A DNA stretch of 34,390 nucleotides from Treponema sp. (GTDB taxonomy: Bacteria > Spirochaetota > Spirochaetia > Treponematales > Breznakiellaceae). This document shows positions 1 to 7,326 of the stretch, one piece after another; the stretch's first letter is position 1, and every line of letters starts with the position of its first letter. The notes beneath the pieces are model-generated. The model made no database searches and was not told the origin of the DNA. It was given only the letters and a program-made list of their open reading frames with translations. The stretch covers positions 1-34,390 of the forward strand of contig JAISCR010000192.1 of the NCBI GenBank assembly GCA_031265435.1. The letters run 5' to 3'. The translations under genes and the position numbers were made by a program.

Positions 1-126
1 AATGCTGGCCCCGTCACCAATGCTGGCCCCGTCACCAATGCTGGCCCTGTTTCCAATGCTGGCCCCGTCACCAATGCTGGCCCCGTCACCAATGCTGGCC
101 CCGTCACCAATGCTGGCCCTGTTGCC
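1..126 (-). repeat. Seven tandem 18-bp repeats inside the hexapeptide-repeat gene
   Basis: Seven contiguous 18-bp units fill 1-126 without any indel. Units 1, 2, 4, 5 and 6 are identical (AATGCTGGCCCCGTCACC on the plus strand). Units 3 and 7 differ in the same codons and change Asp-Gly to Asn-Arg, so the variant recurs every fourth unit. The array runs off the window, so its copy number is unknown. Near-identity at the DNA level points to recent expansion. Confidence 0.95.
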
Positions 127-213
127 AATGCTGATACCTCGTTTCTCCAGCTCCGCTGCATTAGTAAGCTCAAACTCTTTCCAACCCTCTTCATCAACCC
201 AAAGATAAATCAT
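1..213 (-). CDS. Hexapeptide-repeat (left-handed beta-helix-like) protein, N-terminal 71 residues, cut by window edge
   Basis: The frame opens at ATG 213 with a GAGGAG ribosome site at 221-226 and stays open to the window edge. The first 28 residues are ordinary (MIYLWVDEEGWKEF...). From residue 29 the protein is seven perfect six-residue units of the form I-G-D-G-A-S or I-G-N-R-A-S. That matches the general hexapeptide-repeat pattern of left-handed beta-helix proteins, in which an aliphatic residue recurs every six positions. Acyltransferases use this fold, but no catalytic residues are visible in this part, so a structural or fibre-like role is equally possible. It follows the YopX gene directly and is probably in the same leftward operon. 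The product beyond residue 71 is unknown. Confidence 0.7.
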   Translation of the reverse strand, partial: MIYLWVDEEGWKEFELTNAAELEKRGISIGNRASIGDGASIGDGASIGDGASIGNRASIGDGASIGDGASI

Positions 214-230
214 CTTTTTCCTCCTCTAAA

Positions 231-575
231 TTATTCCCGGCCCAAAAGTTCCGGTGTGTCATGGATGTTGCCAATAACTTCATATTCGGTGTTAATTGCA
301 TAAAACGGTGAAAATCCGCATAGTGCATTAACCCAACGAACCTCACGAATTGTAGACCAATTACCACCCTTATTCGTTTTAACAATATCCCCCTCGAAAA
401 TCCTCACGCCGTTCTTGTCCGTAAGCCCGGTATATTGCCCTACGGTCTCCGGGTTTATATGGTAATTCCGTCTTGGATTATGAGAAACCATCATCCAGCT
501 TCTATCACGGCAAATGCAACCTTCTACCCATTCATTGGCATCGCTTCTCTTAGCCCTAAACAATATTTCTCTCAT
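231..575 (-). CDS. YopX family phage protein
   Basis: A 114-residue protein that matches the YopX family pattern: N-terminal REILFRAKR, a central PETVGQYTGLTDKNG segment, then IFEGDIV and a C-terminal YEVIGNIHDTPELL. YopX proteins are common small phage and prophage proteins of unknown function; their fold resembles a small beta barrel. The ATG at 575 has an AAGGAT-type ribosome site that overlaps the end of the upstream gene (stop at 577), which fits translational coupling in a packed operon. The family call is from recalled motifs, not a search. Confidence 0.85.
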   Translation of the reverse strand: MREILFRAKRSDANEWVEGCICRDRSWMMVSHNPRRNYHINPETVGQYTGLTDKNGVRIFEGDIVKTNKGGNWSTIREVRWVNALCGFSPFYAINTEYEVIGNIHDTPELLGRE

Positions 576-576
576 A

Positions 577-918
577 TCATCCTTCCCCGCCTTTTTCTTT
601 TATCACCTCAAGCATTTTTTCAACATTTTTCCGCATATAAAAGCGGATATCATCCCGGATAGCGGCGTTCTCAAAAAGTTTTTTCATGTCCGTTCCCATT
701 TCGGTTACAAATTTATTGACAACTTTTTCGGCAACAACTTCCTCCATTTGTACGATGACCAGCGACTCGACGCGTTCCATGTCTATTTTTTCAAAAATGG
801 TTTTCGCTACCTGCATGATGTTGATGCGTTCGTCATACTTGAATTGAAATATCTCGCCTTTTCTGATTTCAGAAACAATCGAGTCTTCAATCGCCTGCAT
901 AATTCTTTGTTCGTCCAT
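577..918 (-). CDS. Small hypothetical phage protein, helical, acidic/basic
   Basis: A 113-residue protein starting MDEQRIMQAIEDSIVSEI. I chose ATG 918 because AAGGGG lies about six bases upstream; the longer frame would need a TTG at 942 that is itself part of a ribosome-site region. The sequence is rich in Glu, Lys, Met and Val with no membrane segment, and looks mainly alpha-helical with a charged C-terminus (EVIKEKGGEG). No family is recognised. It sits between YopX and another small unknown gene in the leftward operon. Confidence 0.7.
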   Translation of the reverse strand: MDEQRIMQAIEDSIVSEIRKGEIFQFKYDERINIMQVAKTIFEKIDMERVESLVIVQMEEVVAEKVVNKFVTEMGTDMKKLFENAAIRDDIRFYMRKNVEKMLEVIKEKGGEG

Positions 919-938
919 ATTTATCCCCTTACTCCTTT

Positions 939-1124
939 TCAACTATTTTTAGCGGTTCCATATAAAACCTCAGCCATTATCGCTTTCAGTTCTTCAAACT
1001 TTTCCTGATTGAGATATATCCTCTCTTTACCTATAATTAACTCCCATTCGGAGCCTGATAGACCAGCTATATAATTAAGCGTTATTTTTTCCGTCTTATA
1101 GGTCTTATCTACCTTAATCATCAT
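939..1124 (-). CDS. Small hypothetical phage protein (61 aa)
   Basis: A 61-residue protein with a strong ribosome site (AAGGAG at about 1129-1134) before ATG 1124; a second ATG follows at once, so the start could be 1121. The sequence alternates short beta-like stretches (KITLNYIAGL, WELIIGKERIYL) with a C-terminal helix. No family is recognised. Its spacing and strand fit the operon of small early genes. Confidence 0.65.
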   Translation of the reverse strand: MMIKVDKTYKTEKITLNYIAGLSGSEWELIIGKERIYLNQEKFEELKAIMAEVLYGTAKNS

Positions 1125-1141
1125 GTCTTACTCCTTCCGCT

Positions 1142-1441
1142 TCAGTTTCCCTCAATGCTTGCTATATCTAATCCAGGCTTCAAGGCTTTAAGCCTTTTAA
1201 CATCTGATTCATATTTTCGTTCCAACATCAGATTTTTTAGAAAGTCTTGAATATCCGCCAAGCATTCAGCATCAAATACAAGACCAGGCTTATCAATGAA
1301 AAAACAGTATCGCCTCCACGGAGCATACCATTTCACATAGCCTAAAATAAAATCCGATGTTTTATTTTTGACCACGAATTGTTTTGTTTTTGGTTTTGCT
1401 TCTAGTTCTTCAAAAGAAATATATTCATAAGAGGTTTTCAT
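1142..1441 (-). CDS. Conserved small phage-type protein with a KWYAPWRRYCFF core
   Basis: A 99-residue protein. The start is ATG 1441, which has AGGGG about seven bases upstream; a GTG at 1447 is too close to that site. The core LGYVKWYAPWRRYCFF, followed by a helix around ADIQDFLKNLM, resembles a small widespread phage protein I know only as uncharacterised. The C-terminus is Lys-rich. The start codon overlaps the end of the upstream Cys-rich gene by four bases, indicating coupling. Confidence 0.7.
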   Translation of the reverse strand: MKTSYEYISFEELEAKPKTKQFVVKNKTSDFILGYVKWYAPWRRYCFFIDKPGLVFDAECLADIQDFLKNLMLERKYESDVKRLKALKPGLDIASIEGN

Positions 1442-1737
1442 ACACACGCCCCTTTCATTTCTTCAAGGATTTCACCAATTTCCATTTGGCATACAAGATC
1501 GCAATCTCTCAGCATACCTGCTCCAATATCCACTTCATTTTTTATAAATGGGCAAGAATTGCAGTTATGGTTTTTTTGAAAATCTTTTGCCCATTCTATT
1601 TTTTTATTATAAGCAGGATCGCCGATATACCTATAACCTGATACTACCTCATCCTTTTCTGTATATTCATGTTCAAATGGACAGACTTCATAAACGCATT
1701 CGGCATCTTTGCCACATTGTTCTTCGCAAATTTTCAT
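1438..1737 (-). CDS. Cysteine-rich small protein, likely metal-binding
   Basis: A 99-residue protein with ten or so cysteines, including C-x3-C (CEEQC), C-x4-C (CVYEVC), C-x2-C (CNSC) and a C-terminal C-x3-C (CDLVC). This density suggests one or two zinc or iron-sulfur sites. ATG 1737 is preferred because AAGG stands nine bases upstream; an ATG at 1746 would be too close to it. No family is recognised. Two other Cys-rich genes lie in the same operon at 4080-4859. Confidence 0.65.
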   Translation of the reverse strand: MKICEEQCGKDAECVYEVCPFEHEYTEKDEVVSGYRYIGDPAYNKKIEWAKDFQKNHNCNSCPFIKNEVDIGAGMLRDCDLVCQMEIGEILEEMKGACV

Positions 1738-1753
1738 TTTTATCATCCTTATA

Positions 1754-2059
1754 TCAAACGTTTATTAGTATCCGCTTTTCCTCCGGTATCAGGTTGATTA
1801 TTTCTTCCAACGTTGGAGCAGGAGCCCCATGAAAGAGTTCTTTTATCAGCCCTTCCCGGTTAAGCCCGAATTCATGGGTAAATACCGGCCTGTCTAACGC
1901 CTTTGTAATCGCCTCATGGAATACGGTAAACGGCATACAAAGCCGATCCTCCATAATTTGAAACTTAGCGATTTCTTCATAGGTCATTTGTTTCCAAAAC
2001 CCGCTTTCATGCAACACAACAGCTTCATCTTTCGTCATATTGCTTTTCTCCTCTTTCAT
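1754..2059 (-). CDS. Conserved small phage protein (DUF7736-like)
   Basis: A 101-residue protein beginning MKEEKSN. ATG 2059 follows an excellent AGGAGG six bases upstream, so the longer open frame to 2188 is not used. The middle (MTYEEIAKFQIMEDRLCMPF, then a segment ending RPVFTHEFG) resembles a small phage domain I recall as DUF7736, but that label needs a profile search. No catalytic motif is visible. It lies in the run of tiny early genes. Confidence 0.7.
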   Translation of the reverse strand: MKEEKSNMTKDEAVVLHESGFWKQMTYEEIAKFQIMEDRLCMPFTVFHEAITKALDRPVFTHEFGLNREGLIKELFHGAPAPTLEEIINLIPEEKRILINV

Positions 2060-2069
2060 GTTCTGCCTC

Positions 2070-2294
2070 CTAAAATGGAATATACCCCGGATGGGCTTTA
2101 CAGTAGTCCTCAAAGGCTTTGTTTCTTTGTTCCCCTGCATATAGTTGTAAGCCTTCCAGCGTGTTAATAGCAACTTGCGCTTTATCAATAGCCTCCTGCC
2201 ATTTCGCTACACCCAAAAGATATTGTGTGTCTATTGCACACGCTTTTACATAAGCGATGTCTTTAGATACTTCCCTGCTCTCAAGCCTTGTCAT
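2070..2294 (-). CDS. Small hypothetical phage protein (74 aa), helical
   Basis: A 74-residue, largely helical protein (MTRLESREVSKDIAYVKACA...). The ribosome site AGGAGG is about eight bases upstream of ATG 2294. The start overlaps the stop of the preceding gene as ATGA, a classical coupling arrangement. The C-terminus contains CKAHPGYIPF. No family is recognised. Confidence 0.7.
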   Translation of the reverse strand: MTRLESREVSKDIAYVKACAIDTQYLLGVAKWQEAIDKAQVAINTLEGLQLYAGEQRNKAFEDYCKAHPGYIPF

Positions 2295-2485
2295 TCTCCG
2301 TTACCTCCTATGGAAAACCGTAAATCTTCCGGCCGCGTCGCCTTGCCATGTTGGCTACCGTTATATTTGACAAAAACAAACCGTTCATTCCATGAGCTGA
2401 TAATCCCGAATTCCCTTTTCGGCCCATCGTCAAATACGACTTCACGTCCTTTGTCTTTTTCAATCAGTTTTGAAATGTCGATCAT
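2291..2485 (-). CDS. Conserved small phage protein (64 aa), SH3/beta-like
   Basis: A 64-residue protein with beta-rich segments (GREVVFDDGPKREFGIISSW, then RFVFVKYNG) and a C-terminal ATRPEDLRF. Such small proteins recur in prophage early regions; I know no function. ATG 2485 has GGAG five bases upstream. It lies 11 bases after the ATPase gene and overlaps the next gene by four bases, so it is probably translated with the ATPase. Confidence 0.75.
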   Translation of the reverse strand: MIDISKLIEKDKGREVVFDDGPKREFGIISSWNERFVFVKYNGSQHGKATRPEDLRFSIGGNGE

Positions 2486-2496
2486 AATTTCTCCTA

Positions 2497-3654
2497 CTAG
2501 AAAGTCATTTCACTTTGAACCGGCTCCGTTTCTTCTTCGGGAATGTCATCCTCTAACTCGTCATCTTCCTCCGGTTCAGAGTACATCGACAGGTCCTCGG
2601 GTTTTTCAGCTGCTTCGGGTTCTTTTTCATTTGCAAGAGGAGGAGTTGGGGAAGGTTTCTGCTCCGGGGCTGGCACTGCGGATTTCGCTGTCGAAGGCAG
2701 TTGTTCCGGCTGGTTCTGGTCTCCGTCAATCAGAGCGATGCGCTTTTGCAGTAACTCTTTTTTCTCGTTCAGGTACTTGGTGATAAAGAACAGCCTATCC
2801 TCCGGGCTTTTACCTTTCGTCATTATACAGGCTTCACGGGTTATTTTGATTTCCTCTTCGGTAAAAAGCCGCTGGCCTTCATAAATGGTTTTGAGGATAG
2901 TGCCTATTTCGGTCATGGCGTCTTGGTATTGCTGTTCGAGTGCCTTCGCCGATAACGGCGGCGGGGAATTGCCGGCGCTCAACCAATCGTAGAGGGAATG
3001 TCCGAACTCCTCGCCAGGTTTTTCGATATCCTGATCCTGGAATTGCCCGGTACGGTCCTTAGTGATCGTTGCCCAATGATTCTGGTTCAACTCCATCAGT
3101 AAATCGAACTCATATTCGATGTTTTTTCCCTGTTCCGCCGCCATGCCTTTTTTGACGGGTGCCATCCTTCCTTTCGAGTTTTCTTCAAGTACCCATTCAG
3201 TTTTGGATCGCATGGTAACGATGATGTGTCCCGGGAAGTTTACGATAGCATTGATGAGCTTGTTCTGTTTTGGCGTCCCTTCGGACCATGCGGACCAAGT
3301 GTTCCCACTGAAACTCTTTTTTGCAATCCGGTCTACCTCCTCAAGCAATTCCTTCCATGCGTGGCTCAGGGAGTCAATGACCAGAATCTTATAATCGGCA
3401 CCGATGCACTCATTCATGCTTGACAGATACTTGTCGATGTTTTTTTCTTCGAGATCGTCCACAATGAACGTGAACCTGTCAGCATACTTTGAGGCTGACC
3501 GCCCCTCAGTGTCGATAACCGCAAAAGGGACGCCCATCCGTTCTGCAATCCCCTTGGCAATCCGCAAAGCCGTAAAGGTTTTGCCGGAACCGGAAGGTCC
3601 CATTATTGCCAGCCGTAACCAGAGCTGGGAACGCTCTGCTTTCTTAAACGCCAT
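2497..3654 (-). CDS. Sak4-like AAA/RecA-type phage recombination ATPase with acidic C-terminal tail
   Basis: A 385-residue P-loop ATPase. Residues 19-26 are the Walker A motif GPSGSGKT; KILVIDS near residue 90 is Walker B. The N-terminal 230 residues match the AAA_24/Sak4 class of phage proteins, RecA-like ATPases that work with single-strand annealing or SSB during phage recombination. A nuclease of the RecB/PD-(D/E)XK type lies in the same operon, as is usual. Residues about 300-385 are Pro/Glu-rich and end in a long acidic run followed by SEMTF, similar in style to the acidic hydrophobic tip of SSB. The ribosome site GGAG precedes ATG 3654 by six bases. Confidence 0.85.
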   Translation of the reverse strand: MAFKKAERSQLWLRLAIMGPSGSGKTFTALRIAKGIAERMGVPFAVIDTEGRSASKYADRFTFIVDDLEEKNIDKYLSSMNECIGADYKILVIDSLSHAWKELLEEVDRIAKKSFSGNTWSAWSEGTPKQNKLINAIVNFPGHIIVTMRSKTEWVLEENSKGRMAPVKKGMAAEQGKNIEYEFDLLMELNQNHWATITKDRTGQFQDQDIEKPGEEFGHSLYDWLSAGNSPPPLSAKALEQQYQDAMTEIGTILKTIYEGQRLFTEEEIKITREACIMTKGKSPEDRLFFITKYLNEKKELLQKRIALIDGDQNQPEQLPSTAKSAVPAPEQKPSPTPPLANEKEPEAAEKPEDLSMYSEPEEDDELEDDIPEEETEPVQSEMTF

Positions 3655-3675
3655 ACATTACTCCTTTGTCGGTAA

Positions 3676-4008
3676 TTAACCGACGAATTTATCGAAAAAC
3701 CGGGTAAACTCTACCTGCGGTTCGTCGTACAAAGGATACGTGGTACGGGTGTACCAGATTTCTACATCAGGATGCTCTTTCCGGTAGGACTTCGCAAACT
3801 CGATGGCTTTTTCCAAATGCCAGTCTCGGATAAAAGTGCTGAACTCACCGCCTGCGGTGTGACAATAAAAACAGCCGTGCATTTCAACGATGATGAGATC
3901 CTGTTCTTTGGCATCATCCATTGAGTACCGCGGCCTTCCGATGGGAGGGTCTTCCCGGTCATCTGTTTCATGGTCGAAAAGGTTAGCCATTGCCGTGTCT
4001 AGTGTCAT
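3676..4008 (-). CDS. Small hypothetical phage protein (110 aa)
   Basis: A 110-residue protein with an acidic N-terminus (ANLFDHETDDRED) and a CFYCHTAGGEF segment that could bind a metal or be a redox CxxC pair. The second half is mixed helix and strand. AGGAGG stands just before ATG 4008. It is the first gene after the internal promoter at 4038-4065, so it and the ATPase gene downstream can be transcribed independently of the upstream operon. No family is recognised. Confidence 0.7.
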   Translation of the reverse strand: MTLDTAMANLFDHETDDREDPPIGRPRYSMDDAKEQDLIIVEMHGCFYCHTAGGEFSTFIRDWHLEKAIEFAKSYRKEHPDVEIWYTRTTYPLYDEPQVEFTRFFDKFVG

Positions 4009-4037
4009 TGATCCTCCTTTTATTGAACTTTACCCGC

Positions 4038-4065
4038 ATCATAACTTGCCAACCGTAAATGTCAA
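4038..4065 (-). promoter_or_regulatory. Sigma70-type internal promoter
   Basis: On the minus strand TTGACA (4060-4065), a 16-bp spacer and TATGAT (4038-4043) match the bacterial consensus at 11 of 12 positions. Transcription would start near 4031, about 22 bases before ATG 4008. The spacer and flanks (CTATTGACATTT, GGCAAGTTA) are shared with the promoter at 7327-7354. Confidence 0.8.
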
Positions 4066-4079
4066 TAGTTTTTACTGAA

Positions 4080-4631
4080 TTATTCATTTTTATATTCACA
4101 GCTTTCGCAAACCTCCTCATCGTCGCAGTTATTCGCACAATGAGAACAATCATCATCATGCTCATCGGATTCTTCGTAGAAGGTTTTGCCCTCCATATCA
4201 GGCCAGAGTTCCCGTTCCTTGAAGTGATCACATTGCTTACAAACATCAAGGGCATTATGGTTCGGGCATTGACCGCAGGGGGAGTTCCGGCATTTCACAC
4301 ATTCTCCGTTCACATCCCAATCGGCACAGTTTCCGCAAAGCTCCCGCTCACAGAGACCGGAACATACTCCGGGACCATCTTCATAATCACCTTCGATCCA
4401 GTTTCCGCCTTCATTATTTTTACCAAACCGCTCAAAGATACGTTGGCCGCACTCTTCGCAATAGATGTCATCGGGGTGTTCGATCTGGTTATCCGGTTTC
4501 AGGAAGTCGTCAATCTCCACGCCGCACAAGGGACAATGCGTAATATTATATTTTTCCCGCAAGTCACGGCTGAACTCCATTCCACAGCTTATACACCTGC
4601 CGAAAGGATACCTCATTTTTTCTTTGTCCAT
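4080..4631 (-). CDS. Cysteine-rich multi zinc-ribbon-like protein
   Basis: A 183-residue protein with more than twenty cysteines in repeated C-x2-C pairs: CISC, CPLC, CEEC, CGNC, CVKC, CGQC, CKQC, CSHC and CESC. The spacing suggests several tandem zinc-ribbon or rubredoxin-like knuckles. The C-terminal half is very acidic. It could bind nucleic acid or store metal; nothing more specific is supported. AGGAAGG precedes ATG 4631. It is followed by the promoter at 4038-4065 and preceded by a second, smaller zinc-ribbon gene. Confidence 0.7.
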   Translation of the reverse strand: MDKEKMRYPFGRCISCGMEFSRDLREKYNITHCPLCGVEIDDFLKPDNQIEHPDDIYCEECGQRIFERFGKNNEGGNWIEGDYEDGPGVCSGLCERELCGNCADWDVNGECVKCRNSPCGQCPNHNALDVCKQCDHFKERELWPDMEGKTFYEESDEHDDDCSHCANNCDDEEVCESCEYKNE

Positions 4632-4634
4632 GAT

Positions 4635-4859
4635 TCAGCCTTCCTGGGGGTGATCTGCTAAAGGATTATCGTCAAAATCGACTTTTACTGTTCCACATTT
4701 GGGACATGCATACAGTTTTACCAGATCGCCGTCACAATTCGCTGCGCGGCCTGTGGCATAAATGCCATACTGTTCAAAATCGGTGGTCAGCTCCTTTCCA
4801 ACAAAAATTCTGGCTCCTTCGCCCTCATACCCACAAATGCACTTCATCTTTGTCGTCAT
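4635..4859 (-). CDS. Small zinc-ribbon-like protein (74 aa)
   Basis: A 74-residue protein with CIC near the N-terminus, a central C (AANCDG) and a C-terminal CPKCG, giving one probable zinc-ribbon. ATG 4859 has AAGGAG eight bases upstream; an in-frame ATG four codons later lacks its own site. Only three bases separate it from the larger Cys-rich gene, so the two are likely co-translated and may act together. Confidence 0.7.
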   Translation of the reverse strand: MTTKMKCICGYEGEGARIFVGKELTTDFEQYGIYATGRAANCDGDLVKLYACPKCGTVKVDFDDNPLADHPQEG

Positions 4860-4876
4860 CCTTTTCTCCTTCCTTC

Positions 4877-4896
4877 GCCCCTCCGGGTGGAGGGGC
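4877..4896 (-). promoter_or_regulatory. Intercistronic GC hairpin
   Basis: An 8-bp perfect stem, GCCCCTCC (4877-4884) with GGAGGGGC (4889-4896), closes a four-base loop between the nuclease gene and the small zinc-ribbon gene. No U run follows on the minus strand, so RNA stabilisation or processing is more likely than termination. Confidence 0.6.
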
Positions 4897-4910
4897 TGGA
4901 TTTATTAAAA

Positions 4911-5792
4911 TTACGCAACCTCGGAAGCTTCGTCCGGCTTAACGTGGTTCTGGTAAAAATGACAAAACTCACAACAGATACAATAGCCCTGGCATTTCTT
5001 CGCCTCGCCGGGCCGTTGCTCAAGGTAGTGTTTGTCATGACCAAGCTCGCTCACCATCTCTTCGGCGGGCTCCCTTGTATCGAACAGTTTCACCGCCGAC
5101 TTGCGGCCCTGCTTCATAACGGCGTATTTCGTTGGATCTTCCCACCGTTCTTCGGGACTGCACTCCGGAATATCATCGTCACCAAGGGATACGGTTTCCA
5201 AATACGCCTTCACCCGTTTTTCAATAAAGGCTTCGATTTCCCAAAGCCGTTCCTGGGTAACGTCAAACTCGTACACGTATACCGGCTCCTGCGGGTACTC
5301 CGAATCGAAGCGGGCTTTTGACTTGCTGTGGTCCTTGAGGATTGCAATAAACCGGCACTTCTGAACTTTGAAATTGTTTTTATCAAGAAGCCAGGCGTAA
5401 ATCATCCCCTGCTTGTACCAATCATCAAAGTCCTTAAACTTGACTTTCCAGATGGAAGCCGTCTTGTAATCGCTGATAACACCGGCACCCATGTCATAGT
5501 TATCAATTTTTCCGGTCACCTTAATGCCCTGGAAGTCATGGGACATCGACAGCTCCGTGAATTCGGTCTCGCCCTCATGTTCCAGGAGAGCGTGAACTGC
5601 GGAACCCCAGATAGCCCAAATGCGGTCAGAAACATCGTCCTCAAGCTCTTCCCAATGACGGTCAGTGAGGAGGATTTGCTTCACGCCATGCAACAACGTT
5701 GTTGCTGAAATGGTACCCGAGGCATTATGTCGCTCGGATGTTGATGCTCTGACCAGGCCATCCGGAAGCCCCATTTTGTTTGTAATTTTCAT
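4911..5792 (-). CDS. PD-(D/E)XK (RecB/Cas4-type) nuclease with C-terminal cysteine cluster
   Basis: A 293-residue protein. The central GKIDNYD followed by VISDYKTAS is the D...(D/E)XK core of the RecB-like nuclease superfamily, with the conserved GSAVHALLE helix upstream. A cysteine cluster near the C-terminus (CQGYCICCEFC) resembles the iron-sulfur ligands of Cas4/AddB-type members, though only the cluster is seen. With the Sak4-like ATPase downstream this forms a phage recombination module, probably an exonuclease/annealing pair. ATG 5792 is chosen because GGGGGG stands seven bases upstream and just after the preceding stop; upstream TTG/ATG codons would overlap the previous gene. Confidence 0.85.
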   Translation of the reverse strand: MKITNKMGLPDGLVRASTSERHNASGTISATTLLHGVKQILLTDRHWEELEDDVSDRIWAIWGSAVHALLEHEGETEFTELSMSHDFQGIKVTGKIDNYDMGAGVISDYKTASIWKVKFKDFDDWYKQGMIYAWLLDKNNFKVQKCRFIAILKDHSKSKARFDSEYPQEPVYVYEFDVTQERLWEIEAFIEKRVKAYLETVSLGDDDIPECSPEERWEDPTKYAVMKQGRKSAVKLFDTREPAEEMVSELGHDKHYLEQRPGEAKKCQGYCICCEFCHFYQNHVKPDEASEVA

Positions 5793-5802
5793 CGTCGCCC
5801 CC

Positions 5803-6255
5803 CTAGTCATCGTTAATTGGAACAATCTGTTCAAAGGCTTTGGAGAATTCGTCGATGAAGTATTTCTTTTTCAACTTCAAGTCAGAAAGTTCCAACTCCT
5901 TCTTCTGGATTTCCCGGTCGAATTTGGTAACGATGTCTGATTGTGAGAAAATCCCCTCGAACTTATCGTATGGGGCAATCTGGACTTTATTTTCCTGGCC
6001 GCCGATTATGGTGATCGTCTTAAAATTTGTACCGGAATAATCGTAGTCCAATTCCAGAATTTCGATTGCCGGGTTCTTTTCAAATTCACAGAAACCAACA
6101 ATCACACCAGCCTTGATACCGCATCCGTAACCTTCCCCCGGGTGAAGCACCCGTACCGGATCACCAATCTTGTAATGATCGATGATCTTCGCTGTCCGCA
6201 GATCGACTTCGACCTTTATTCCGTCGATTTCGACAATCCGTTTGTTCTCGTCCAT
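5803..6255 (-). CDS. Hypothetical phage protein with C-terminal coiled coil (150 aa)
   Basis: A 150-residue protein. Residues 1-95 are beta-rich and contain an SH3-like stretch (YKIGDPVRVLHPGEGYGCG, then GVIVGFCEF), suggesting a small barrel. Residues about 105-140 are charged heptads (REIQKKELELSDLKLKKK) that predict a coiled coil. AAGGAG precedes ATG 6255 by six bases. It is immediately upstream of the nuclease and could be an accessory factor, but that is only from position. Confidence 0.65.
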   Translation of the reverse strand: MDENKRIVEIDGIKVEVDLRTAKIIDHYKIGDPVRVLHPGEGYGCGIKAGVIVGFCEFEKNPAIEILELDYDYSGTNFKTITIIGGQENKVQIAPYDKFEGIFSQSDIVTKFDREIQKKELELSDLKLKKKYFIDEFSKAFEQIVPINDD

Positions 6256-6304
6256 GCTAAACTCCTTGCGCCCGGTCCGTTTCTTGCCGGGCAAAGATAA
6301 ATAA

Positions 6305-6324
6305 GGGCCGCTCTACTGCGGCCC
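6305..6324 (-). promoter_or_regulatory. Intercistronic GC hairpin
   Basis: A perfect 7-bp stem, GGGCCGC (6305-6311) with GCGGCCC (6318-6324), lies in the 81-base gap between two operon genes. It lacks a U run on the minus strand. It is one of several hairpins in gaps of this operon. Confidence 0.6.
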
Positions 6325-6336
6325 CGGTTCGCTTAA

Positions 6337-7038
6337 TCAGCTTTCCTCTCCCATGACGAGGTTATCCTCTTCATCGTCTTCGTAGTCTTCTGCTTCCGGC
6401 AACCCGTCATCGGGAGGGGGAAGCGCCAGTCGTGCGTCCGGCAGCAGGTTTGAATTGGTTTCTTCCGATACGTCCCGCAAATCCGGTTCCATGCTGTCAT
6501 CATCCTGAGCGAACAACGGCTCATTCCGCTTCCGAAAATCAACATTCTCCTTGATGGCGGTGAACACTTTTTCGTAGACGGTCATCCCCCGATACTCGCC
6601 CTGGGATATGTCCATGTCTCTGGACTTCTTCGCTTCGGTGAGCAAGAAGTCTTTCAATTCCGTAATTTTGGAATCGATCCGGGAAAGGAACGCAGCCCAT
6701 TGGTCGGACGCTTTTATGGTCTCCATGTCCTTTTGAGCGCCGACAAGCTGCTCCCAGGACAGATCCGCCATCTGGCAAGGCTCCTGGGAACTTTCCACCA
6801 TTTCGTCCGAAAGATTGAACTGCTCTTTCAAACATTCGATGGAAAATTTGCACCCAGGGATTTTTCCCTGCAGATGGGCAAGGCGGCGGCCGGAACTTTC
6901 ATTTTCCAGCTTCTCCTTGCAAATTTTGATCTCCGCATTGGTATACGCAATGATCTGTAACAGGGTGAACTCATCCATGTTGATGGGAACATCCTCCGCT
7001 TGGGCGGCCTGAACGTCCGCCTCTTCCGTTTCTGCCAT
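6337..7038 (-). CDS. Hypothetical phage protein, acidic, helical (233 aa)
   Basis: A 233-residue protein with an acidic N-terminus (MAETEEADVQAAQAED), a long helical middle with charged heptads (KICKEKLENESSGRRLAHLQ, KDFLLTEAKKSRDMD) and a very acidic C-terminus. No family or catalytic motif is recognised. GGAGG stands a few bases upstream of ATG 7038. Its place just before the recombination genes suggests a DNA-metabolism accessory protein, as inference only. Confidence 0.65.
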   Translation of the reverse strand: MAETEEADVQAAQAEDVPINMDEFTLLQIIAYTNAEIKICKEKLENESSGRRLAHLQGKIPGCKFSIECLKEQFNLSDEMVESSQEPCQMADLSWEQLVGAQKDMETIKASDQWAAFLSRIDSKITELKDFLLTEAKKSRDMDISQGEYRGMTVYEKVFTAIKENVDFRKRNEPLFAQDDDSMEPDLRDVSEETNSNLLPDARLALPPPDDGLPEAEDYEDDEEDNLVMGEES

Positions 7039-7052
7039 GATGCCTCCTAGTG

Positions 7053-7295
7053 CTAGGCAGCCCATCCGCGGACGGGCGACCAGGATTTTTTGACGAAATC
7101 AACGATTTCGATGACGCGCTCATAGATAATAAGACCAGTAGCGGTCTGGACGGCTGCAAATATGTTTTTCTCCGTATCGTAACCGCGGCCTATGTTTGCC
7201 TTCCAGTTTTCCCGTCCCTGGTCCGAATTAAGGTAAGCGATAGTTTTTTTGAGCCTCCGCTCGATTATCTCGGGACCTGTCTGTTTTACGCTCAT
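7053..7295 (-). CDS. Small hypothetical phage protein (80 aa)
   Basis: An 80-residue protein (MSVKQTGPEIIERRLKKTIA...). ATG 7295 has GGGAG eight bases upstream; the longer frame to 7412 runs through the promoter and is not used. It is the first gene behind the promoter at 7327-7354. No family is recognised. Confidence 0.65.
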   Translation of the reverse strand: MSVKQTGPEIIERRLKKTIAYLNSDQGRENWKANIGRGYDTEKNIFAAVQTATGLIIYERVIEIVDFVKKSWSPVRGWAA

Positions 7296-7326
7296 TTTCA
7301 ACTCCCTAATTTGAATCTTTGCCCGA

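Noticed and set aside
1-126. CRISPR array
   Set aside because: The 18-bp units are contiguous, without spacers, and code for a clean hexapeptide pattern.
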